Shown here piece after piece: positions 56,738-64,000 of a stretch of 64,000 nucleotides of DNA. The position numbers were made by a program, and so were the translations under genes. The notes beneath the pieces were generated by a model. It searched no databases. It saw nothing but the letters and a program-made list of their open reading frames with translations, and was not told where the DNA came from. Each line of letters opens with the position of its first letter. Position 1 is the stretch's first letter. Source of the stretch: Propionivibrio soli (GTDB lineage: Bacteria > Pseudomonadota > Gammaproteobacteria > Burkholderiales > Rhodocyclaceae); the NCBI RefSeq assembly GCF_025770765.1, contig NZ_JANZKY010000001.1:186001-250000 (forward strand). Direction: 5' to 3'.

Positions 56738-56890
56738 TTGTCCGAGGCGTGGCATGGAGCATGCTTTTACCGCTCTGTTGCCCGCTCTTTGCCATTCAGT
56801 TTGCTGTCAGTTTTCTATCCATCATAACGACAGCTAAAGAGCACAGACTTCATTAACCACGTTCGACGAAACCAGCCCGGAGGTAACGCT

Positions 56891-58159
56891 ATGCAGGATT
56901 CACGCATTTCCACCCTGACGCTCGCCGTGTTCGCAGCCTTGGCTGTGGTCGGTTGCAGCCAGAAAGAGGAACCGAAACCCCAGGCCGCCGCCCCGGCCGC
57001 TCCTGCCGCAGCACCTGCGGCCCCTGCTGCACCTGCCCCCGCGCCCGAAGTTGTTGTCAAGCTCGGGCACGTGGCGCCGCTGACCGGACCGCAAGCACAC
57101 TTGGGCAAGGACAACGAGAACGCCGCACGCATGGCGGTGGAGGAACTCAACGCCAAGGGTCTGGAAATCGGTGGCGCCAAAGTGAAGCTCGAACTGGTTC
57201 CCGAAGACGACCAAGCCGACCCGAAACAGGGAACGATCGTCGCCCAGAAACTGGTCGACGCAAAGGTCAATGGCGTCGTCGGCCACTTGAATTCCGGCAC
57301 CACGATCCCCGCATCCAAGATTTATTCCGATGCCGGCATCCCGCAGATTTCCGGCTCGGCGACCAATCCGAAATACACGCAACAAGGGTTTGCGACGACC
57401 TTCCGCGTGATGGCCAACGACGTTCAGCAAGGCAAAGTCCTCGGTGAATATGCCGCCAGGCAACTCGCCGGGAAGAACGTGGCGATCATCGACGATCGTA
57501 CGGCATACGGCCAAGGTCTCGCCGACGAGTTCGAGAAAGGCGCCACAGCAGTCGGCGCAAAGATCGCCACGCGCGAATTCACGACTGACAAGGCGACCGA
57601 TTTCGCCGCCATCCTGACCAAGATCAAGTCGAAGAAGGTTGACGTGATCTTTTACGGCGGCATGGACGCGCAAGGCGGCCCGATGACCAAGCAGATGAAG
57701 TCGCTCGGCATCAAGGCCAAGTTCCTCACCGGCGATGGCGGCTGTACCCCCGAGTACATCAAGCTCGCGGGCGATGCCAGCGAAGGTCAGTATTGCTCGC
57801 TGCCCGGCGTTCCGCTCGACCAGATGCCGGGAGGCAAGGCGTTCAACGACGCGTTCTCGGCGAAGTATGGCCAGATCCAGCTTTACGCACCGTACGTGTA
57901 TGACGCCGTGATGGTCATGGTGGACTCCATGAAGCGTGCGAACTCGGTTGAGCCGGCGAAGTACCTCCCTGAGATCGGCAAGACCGACTACCAGGGTGTC
58001 ACGGCCAAGATCCAGTTCGACGAGAAGGGCGATCTGAAGGGCGGCGCGATTTCGCTGTACCAGGTCAAGGACGGGAAGTGGGAGTACCGAGAAACGATCG
58101 GCGGTGCGCCGGCCGCTCCTGCGGACGCCCCCAAGGCTGAAGGCGAACAGAAGAAGTAA
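56891..58159 (+). CDS. livK: Branched-chain amino-acid-type ABC transporter substrate-binding lipoprotein
   Basis: This 422-residue protein has an N-terminal signal with lipobox LAVVGC, so it is probably lipid-anchored. An Ala/Pro-rich linker of about 35 residues follows. The LivK-type fold begins VVKLGHVAPLTGPQAHLGKDNENAARMAVEE and includes YSDAGIPQISGSATNP, FRVMANDVQQGKVLGEY and DVIFYGGMDAQGGPMTKQMK. The C-terminus carries a second Ala/Pro/Lys tail after ETIGGA. The ligand could be leucine-type or another small amide or acid. Followed by livHMGF after a structured 97-base spacer. Confidence 0.93.
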   Translation: MQDSRISTLTLAVFAALAVVGCSQKEEPKPQAAAPAAPAAAPAAPAAPAPAPEVVVKLGHVAPLTGPQAHLGKDNENAARMAVEELNAKGLEIGGAKVKLELVPEDDQADPKQGTIVAQKLVDAKVNGVVGHLNSGTTIPASKIYSDAGIPQISGSATNPKYTQQGFATTFRVMANDVQQGKVLGEYAARQLAGKNVAIIDDRTAYGQGLADEFEKGATAVGAKIATREFTTDKATDFAAILTKIKSKKVDVIFYGGMDAQGGPMTKQMKSLGIKAKFLTGDGGCTPEYIKLAGDASEGQYCSLPGVPLDQMPGGKAFNDAFSAKYGQIQLYAPYVYDAVMVMVDSMKRANSVEPAKYLPEIGKTDYQGVTAKIQFDEKGDLKGGAISLYQVKDGKWEYRETIGGAPAAPADAPKAEGEQKK

Positions 58160-58179
58160 CGCCCGGCCGTTCGCCAACG

Positions 58180-58204
58180 GGACGGCTCCCTTACGGAGCC
58201 GTCC
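58180..58204 (+). terminator. Intra-operon hairpin after livK
   Basis: The perfect 10-bp stem GGACGGCTCC/GGAGCCGTCC with a 5-base loop is followed by pyrimidine-rich sequence with several T-runs. It probably ends part of the livK transcripts, giving more binding protein than membrane components. Confidence 0.7.
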
Positions 58205-58237
58205 TCCCGAAGCTCTCTTTTCTGTTTCCCTTTTCTG

Positions 58238-58253
58238 TTTGGGGTAACCCAAA
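58238..58253 (+). promoter_or_regulatory. Hairpin over the livH ribosome-binding region
   Basis: TTTGGG-GTAA-CCCAAA forms a 6-bp stem with a GNRA-type tetraloop ending three bases before the livH ATG. The only purine-rich ribosome site candidate (GGGG) lies inside it. Confidence 0.45.
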
Positions 58254-58256
58254 GCA

Positions 58257-59173
58257 ATGGACATCTTCATCCAACAGATCATCAACGGCCTGGTGCTCGG
58301 CAGCATCTACGCGCTCGTCGCCCTCGGCTACACGATGGTTTACGGCATCATGGGTCTGATCAACTTCGCCCACGGCGAAGTGGTCATGATCGGCGCCATG
58401 GTGGCCTTGTTCGTCATCAAGGCGCTGCCCGGGTTACCCGCCATCGTGCTGGTACCGCTCGCGCTCGTCTGCGCAGCCATCGTGTGCATGACGATCGGCT
58501 TCGCCATCGAACGTATCGCTTACCGACCGCTGCGTCGGGCGCCCAAGCTGGCACCGCTGATCACCGCCATCGGCGTTTCGATCATCCTGCAGAACCTGGC
58601 CATGCTCATCTGGGGCCGCAACTATCACGCCTTTCCGCCGATCCTCCCCTCCGGAGAACACGACGTGTTCGGCGCCACGATCACCAGCCTGCAAATCGTC
58701 ATCATTGTCGTCGCCGGGCTCATGATGGGCGGGCTGACATTGCTCATCCGGCGCACACGGCTGGGGCGGGCCATGCGCGCCACATCGGAGAACCCGCCGA
58801 TCGCGCAGCTGATGGGGGTAAACATTAACCAGATCATCTCCGCCACCTTCGTCATCGGTTCGGCGCTCGCTGCCGTGGCCGGACTGATGGTCAGCGCCAA
58901 CTACTCGATCGCGCACTATTACATGGGCTTCATGCTCGGTCTGAAAGCTTTCACCGCCGCCGTCCTCGGCGGTATCGGCAATCTCGCCGGCGCGATGCTC
59001 GGCGGCCTCCTGCTCGGTGTCATCGAATCGCTCGGCGCCGGTTATATCGGCGACCTGACCGGCGGCTTCCTAGGTAGCCACTATCAGGACATCTTTGCCT
59101 TCTTCGTCCTGATCGGTGTGCTTATCTTCCGGCCGTCGGGACTGATCGGCGAACGCGTCGCGGAGCGTGCGTG

Positions 59174-59174
<1 letters not shown>
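58257..59174 (+). CDS. livH: Branched-chain amino-acid-type ABC transporter permease LivH
   Basis: This 305-residue membrane protein begins MDIFIQQIINGLVLGSIYALVALGYTMVYGIMGLINFAHGE, the LivH hallmark (GLINFAHGE). About eight helices follow, with GLKAFTAAVLGGIGNLAGAMLGGLLLG containing the GGIGN coupling region. The stop overlaps the livM ATG by one base. Confidence 0.95.
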
Positions 59175-60279
<1,105 letters not shown>

Positions 60280-60283
<4 letters not shown>

Positions 60284-61050
60284 AGCCTGTCCTCCTTTTG
60301 GCCAACGCCATCGCCAAGCGCTTCGGCGGGGTCAAGGCATTGAATGGTGTCTCCCTCACCATCCATGAAGGTGAAATCTATGGTCTGATCGGACCCAATG
60401 GTGCCGGCAAGACGACCTTCTTCAATGTGCTCACCGGCCTCTATCACCCCGACGGAGGGGAACTGCTGTTCGAGGGCCACAAGTTGAAAGCCAGCACGCC
60501 GCACGTGGCGACACAGCGCGGTATCGCGCGCACTTTCCAGAACATACGCCTCTTCGGGAACATGACGGCGATCGAGAACGTCATGGTCGGACGCCACGCG
60601 CGCACGCGGGCCGGTGTGTTCGGCGGGGTGTTGCGCACGGCGCGTACGCGCGCCGAGGAAGCGGCGATCCACGATCGTGCCGAAGAACTGCTGCATTACG
60701 TCGGCGTCGCCCACCGCGCCAACGACATGGCCAAACACCTGTCATACGGCGACCAGCGCCGCCTCGAGATCGCGCGTGCACTGGCCACCGAACCGAAGCT
60801 GCTGGCGCTCGACGAACCGGCGGCGGGTATGAACGGGACCGAAACGGAAAGCCTGCGCCGTCTGATCGAGAGCATCCGCGCCGACGGAACGACCGTGCTG
60901 CTGATCGAACACGACGTGAAGCTCGTGATGGGCCTGTGCGACCGGGTTGCGGTCCTCGATTACGGCGAAAAGATCTGTGAAGACGTCCCGGCCGCCGTAC
61001 AGAAAGATCCGAAAGTCATCGAAGCCTATCTGGGAGGCAGCCTTGCTTGA
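60280..61050 (+). CDS. livG: Branched-chain amino-acid-type ABC transporter ATP-binding protein LivG
   Basis: This 256-residue ATPase has Walker A LIGPNGAGKTTFFNVLTGLY, TFQNIRLFGNMTAIENVMVG (LivG-type Q-loop region), signature LSYGDQRRLEIARALA and Walker B LLALDEPAAGMNGTE. The ATG overlaps the livM stop by four bases. Confidence 0.96.
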
Positions 61051-61747
61051 AGTAACCAAGCTCAGCGTGGCCTACGGCGGCATTCAGGCGGTACGCAACG
61101 TATCCTTCCGTGTCGAGCAAGGCGAGATGGTCGCTCTGATCGGTGCCAACGGAGCGGGCAAGACGAGCACGCTGAAAGCGCTCGCCCGCTTGCTCACGGC
61201 GGCAAGCGGCAGCGTCCGCTACTGCGGCCAGGAGATTTCAGCTCTCGAGCCGCATCGGCTTGTATCGCAGGGAATCGCGCTCGTGCCTGAAGGTCGTGGC
61301 GTATTTCCGCGCATGTCGATCGTCGAGAACCTGCTCATGGGCGCGTATTCGCGCTTCGATAAACCGGCCATCGTGGCGGATACCGAGCATGTGTTCTCGC
61401 TGTTCCCCCGCCTTAAGGAACGGGCGCAGCAGCTTGCCGGCACGCTGTCGGGCGGCGAGCAGCAAATGCTGGCGATCGGCCGCGCGCTGATGAGCCGACC
61501 GAAGCTGCTGCTGCTCGACGAACCGTCGATGGGTCTCGCTCCGCTGATGGTGCAACGCATTTTCGAGGTCATCCGCAAGGTAGCGGACGAAGGGATGACG
61601 GTTTTGCTTGTTGAGCAGAACGCCAAGCTAGCGCTGGAAGTGAGCCAGCGCGGTTACGTCATGGAAAGCGGCGAAATCACGCTGACCGACGAGGCAGAGA
61701 AGTTGCTCGCCAACCCGAAGGTACGCGCCGCCTATCTCGGCGAATAG
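61043..61747 (+). CDS. livF: Branched-chain amino-acid-type ABC transporter ATP-binding protein LivF
   Basis: This 234-residue ATPase has Walker A LIGANGAGKTSTLKALARLL, LVPEGRGVFPRMSIVENLLMGA (typical LivF), signature LSGGEQQMLAIGRALMSRP and Walker B LLLLDEPSMGLAP. I set the start at TTG 61043 (LLEVTKLSVAYGG), because GGGAGG lies a few bases upstream and the protein then starts like other LivF proteins. An upstream ATG would lie deep inside livG. It overlaps livG by eight bases. Confidence 0.95.
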   Translation: MLEVTKLSVAYGGIQAVRNVSFRVEQGEMVALIGANGAGKTSTLKALARLLTAASGSVRYCGQEISALEPHRLVSQGIALVPEGRGVFPRMSIVENLLMGAYSRFDKPAIVADTEHVFSLFPRLKERAQQLAGTLSGGEQQMLAIGRALMSRPKLLLLDEPSMGLAPLMVQRIFEVIRKVADEGMTVLLVEQNAKLALEVSQRGYVMESGEITLTDEAEKLLANPKVRAAYLGE

Positions 61748-61762
61748 TGCTGCCGACGACGA

Positions 61763-61792
61763 CTGCGCGGTGGCTAAGAAGACGCCGCGCAG
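61763..61792. terminator. Hairpin between livF and the HDOD gene
   Basis: The 8-bp stem CTGCGCGG/CCGCGCAG with a 14-base loop lies in the 52-base gap between two convergent genes. It lacks a T-tract but is well placed as a shared 3' end. Confidence 0.45.
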
Positions 61793-61799
61793 CGGGCTG

Positions 61800-62975
61800 C
61801 TAGAGCTCCATCGTCTCCGCAAACGCCAGCGCCTGCATCTGGGCACGGTTGAACTGCTCGGCCGACAAGCCGAGCATGCCCGCCTGTTCGGCGATCGCCG
61901 CGCCGTCCTCGCCTTCGCTGACTCTTGCGAGGTCGAGGAAGGGGCCATAGATACCGCCGCGATCGAGCAACGCGTCGCTGATCGCTTCTGGCAGACTCAT
62001 CGATTCAAGCGCCTTCTCCATCGTCACGCCAAGCAATGCGTCCAGCATGGAAAAAGCGCCGGTGATGAACAGGTTGTCGTATTCCTGGCGATCGACGAGG
62101 CCATGCCCCAAAAGCTCCATCAGGCGAGCCCGTGTGAGCGCCGTATGCATCAGCGCCGGCGCCATCGGGTCCTTGCTTGCCGTCGCCAGCAGTAACGACA
62201 GCCATTTATGAAGCTTGTCGTAGCCAAGGATCGTCACTGCGTGGCGGAACGACTGGATCTCACACGATAGCCCGAAGCCCGCCGAGTTGATGTAGCGCAA
62301 CAACTTGTACGAGAGCGCCACGTCCTGCTTGAGCGCGGCTTCGATATCCCGCACCTCGGCATTTTTGCGCACTAAATTGAGGACGCGAATGATCTGCGCC
62401 TGCGCCGGATTCAGAGCTTTTGCCGGCGCCTGTGTCGGGCGCTTGAAGAACCAGCTCGCCGCTGCATTGACGCCGGCATCGAGGCAGGCCTGAAAACCCG
62501 CCGCATCGAAAACGTTCGTCGCCACGCCGATTCCGTAGGGCTGCGTCTGCGTCGCCAGCACCTTGAGTTGCGCGGCGGAATAACGCTGGGCGTCGAAGGC
62601 GATGAAACGGAATGGAATCCGCGTCATCAACGCTTCCTTGGCCTGCGCGTCAAAGACGAGGCACAGCGAGGGTTGCGCCGCCCTCAGCGCCTCGACAAGC
62701 GCGGGCGCTTCCGGGCCGGCAAGTGCCGCGGCCTGGACTTCGAGCGTCGCGTTTTCCGGCGCCTGCCAGGCCACGAAATCCGCGTCACAGGGCGTTTTAC
62801 CGCAATTGACGAAGACGAGTTTCTCGCCCTTTGGCCAGTCCTCCGCCAAGGCCTCGAGCGCGCCAACGGCGTCGCGAGTCGTTGCGCCGGCGGGCAGATG
62901 AAGCGTCAGGCGGGTAGCGATGATCTTGCTCTGGCGATTGACCAGGGGTTGTCGGGAAACGAAGACTTCAGGCAT
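61800..62975 (-). CDS. HDOD domain protein with degenerate EAL domain (YuxH type)
   Basis: This 391-residue protein has an N-terminal EAL-like part (about 1-190: VFVSRQPLVNRQSKIIATRL, GIGVATNVFDAAGFQACLDAGVN). The catalytic Glu of the EAL motif and the downstream metal ligands are not recognisable, so it should not cleave c-di-GMP. The HDOD domain (about 195-390) has LNPAQAQIIRVLNLVRKN, ALSYKLLRYINSAGFGL and HAVTILGYDKLHKWLSLLL. Such YuxH-like proteins act as signalling adaptors. It lies five bases downstream of the reductase gene and may be co-transcribed. Confidence 0.9.
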   Translation of the reverse strand: MPEVFVSRQPLVNRQSKIIATRLTLHLPAGATTRDAVGALEALAEDWPKGEKLVFVNCGKTPCDADFVAWQAPENATLEVQAAALAGPEAPALVEALRAAQPSLCLVFDAQAKEALMTRIPFRFIAFDAQRYSAAQLKVLATQTQPYGIGVATNVFDAAGFQACLDAGVNAAASWFFKRPTQAPAKALNPAQAQIIRVLNLVRKNAEVRDIEAALKQDVALSYKLLRYINSAGFGLSCEIQSFRHAVTILGYDKLHKWLSLLLATASKDPMAPALMHTALTRARLMELLGHGLVDRQEYDNLFITGAFSMLDALLGVTMEKALESMSLPEAISDALLDRGGIYGPFLDLARVSEGEDGAAIAEQAGMLGLSAEQFNRAQMQALAFAETMEL

Positions 62976-62980
62976 GGCGG

Positions 62981-64000
62981 TCAGTCTGACAAATTGTTCT
63001 CTGCACCCGACGAATCAGCGGGCGCGTCGTTGGCAAAAACGAAGGAATCGGCGAAGAACTCTTCTTCGGGCAAATGACATTGTGCGACAAAATCGCGCCG
63101 CGCGGCGTTAACCATCGCTGGCGAGCCGCAAACATAGGCCTGGAATCCCGACAGGTCGGGGTAGTCGTGCATCGCGGCCTCATGCACCAAGCCGCAGCGG
63201 CCAACCCACACGGTATCGTCTTCGGCGTCGGAAAGAACGGGAACGAAACGGACTTGAGCATGATGGTTCTGCCATGCCTCGGCGACGTCGAGCTGATAGA
63301 GATCGACCCGCGTCCGGCCGCCCCAGTAGATGGACATAGGCCTTGCGCAATCCTCGGCGAGCGCGTGTTCGACAATCGCCTTGATCGGCGCAAACCCCGT
63401 ACCGCCGGCGACAAGGAGCATCGGTTTCGTCGACTCCTCGCGCAGGTAGAAGATACCGTGCGGACCGCGGATGCGCACGACATCGCGCTCCTTCATGGTC
63501 GCAAAGACGCGGTCGGTGAACAATCCGCCCGGCACATGGCGAACATGAAGTTGCAGACAGTCGTCGTTTTCGGGCGGATTGGCCAGCGAGAAGGCACGTC
63601 GGCGGCCGCCGGGCAAGAGAATGTCGATGTATTGACCGGCCAGGAATTGCAGGCGCACGTTCGGCGGCAATTTGAGGTCGACGATCATGACGTCCGGAGC
63701 TGCCCGCGTCAGCTTTTGTACTCGGGCGGGCAGTGTCTTGGGGACCACTTCGCCAGCCGTGCGGACTTCACGGCTCTCGATGACGAGATCGGTGTGCGGC
63801 TTGGCGCAACAGAACAGAGCTTTGCCCGCGTCGCGATCGGCAACGGTTAGCACCTCCGCTTGCGCTCGACCGTGGTCGACGTCGCCCGAGACAATCCGCC
63901 CACGGCACGTGCCGCAACCGCCATCCCGGCAACCGTAGGGGAGCACCACGCCATGGCGCAGGGCGGCATCGAGGATCGTTTCGCCGGCCTCCGCCTCGAA
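62981..64000 (-). CDS. Ferredoxin--NAD(P)H reductase, CDP-6-deoxy-glucoseen reductase-like (partial, 5' end outside window)
   Basis: The 339 visible residues run off the right edge. An N-terminal [2Fe-2S] ferredoxin domain has the CRDGGCGTC cysteines with a further Cys pair in ALFCCAKPHTD. A FAD domain has GQYIDILLPGGRRRAFSLANPP, and an NAD domain has LLVAGGTGFAPIKAIVEHAL, WGGRTRVDLY and YVCGSPAMVNAARRDF. It moves electrons from NAD(P)H to an unknown acceptor. The specific CDP-sugar name is inherited by homology and is unlikely to describe its job here. Confidence 0.9.
   Translation of the reverse strand, partial: FEAEAGETILDAALRHGVVLPYGCRDGGCGTCRGRIVSGDVDHGRAQAEVLTVADRDAGKALFCCAKPHTDLVIESREVRTAGEVVPKTLPARVQKLTRAAPDVMIVDLKLPPNVRLQFLAGQYIDILLPGGRRRAFSLANPPENDDCLQLHVRHVPGGLFTDRVFATMKERDVVRIRGPHGIFYLREESTKPMLLVAGGTGFAPIKAIVEHALAEDCARPMSIYWGGRTRVDLYQLDVAEAWQNHHAQVRFVPVLSDAEDDTVWVGRCGLVHEAAMHDYPDLSGFQAYVCGSPAMVNAARRDFVAQCHLPEEEFFADSFVFANDAPADSSGAENNLSD

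Larger units (their letters stand above)
56480..56890. other. Intergenic region between the cytochrome gene and livK
   Basis: These 411 bases hold a strong hairpin (56507-56542), a second inverted repeat (56701-56737) and probably the livK promoter. A weak candidate is TTGCTG at 56801-56806 with CATAAC at 56823-56828. No open frame of interest is seen. Confidence 0.45.

Noticed and set aside
56900-58306. A 468-codon minus-strand frame opposite livK
   Set aside because: Antisense to a strong LivK-type protein; low-complexity Arg/Gly translation without domains.

Overview
The window is a GC-rich (about 60% by eye), gene-dense bacterial chromosome segment. I see no mobile elements, rRNA, tRNA or CRISPR. 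Gene content and order (pilGHIJ-L chemosensory cluster, zapB-like/zapA followed by 6S RNA, ruvX-yqgE-pyrR, TIGR02647 protein, SelO, dsbD-cutA) point to a betaproteobacterium, probably of the Rhodocyclales (Azoarcus/Thauera/Dechloromonas relatives). That placement is inferred from protein families and synteny, not from a search.

Layout. 1-1.5 kb: pyrR (cut by the window edge), ruvX and yqgE on the minus strand. 1.5-3 kb: DNA photolyase on the plus strand. 3-12.4 kb: a type IV pilus chemosensory operon, pilG-pilH-pilI-pilJ-pilL, minus strand. 12.8-14.8 kb: thiE-hemL. 15-22 kb: corA, then mtgA, aroE, tonB, rnb, a YqiA-like esterase and uppP, mostly with overlapping stop/start codons. 22.4-32 kb: central carbon metabolism. 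A plant-type ATP-phosphofructokinase and a PPi-type phosphofructokinase flank a small catabolic module (GntR regulator, COG4091-type oxidoreductase, orphan TRAP binding protein). A malic enzyme follows. 32-39 kb: a periplasmic rhodanese, two tail-to-tail HD-GYP proteins and a 1387-residue hybrid histidine kinase. 39.5-45.6 kb: a vitamin B12 operon (btuB-btuC-btuD-cobO-cobB) led by a cobalamin riboswitch. 45.7-46.6 kb: zapB-like, zapA and 6S RNA. 46.8-54 kb: selO, a TIGR02647 protein, dsbD, cutA, an unassigned 534-residue protein, methylmalonyl-CoA epimerase and lgt. 54-56.5 kb: ilvD and a small cytochrome c. 56.9-61.7 kb: a complete branched-chain amino-acid-type ABC transporter, livKHMGF. 61.8-64 kb: an HDOD protein with a degenerate EAL domain, then a ferredoxin-NAD(P)H reductase cut by the right edge.

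How the parts fit. The B12 operon imports cobinamide or cobalamin and carries two late steps. Methylmalonyl-CoA epimerase elsewhere in the window belongs to a pathway whose next enzyme needs B12. The pil, HD-GYP, hybrid kinase and HDOD genes suggest a surface-associated, c-di-GMP-signalling lifestyle. Two phosphofructokinases and malic enzyme suggest reversible, energy-saving glycolysis.

Most of the window is ordinary core genome. The parts I would look at again are the palindrome-flanked GntR/COG4091/TRAP module, the B12 leader with its possible RBS-sequestering helix, the structured livK-livH spacer, several apparently leaderless promoters, and the 534-residue unassigned protein. I did not find a convincing wholly new system.
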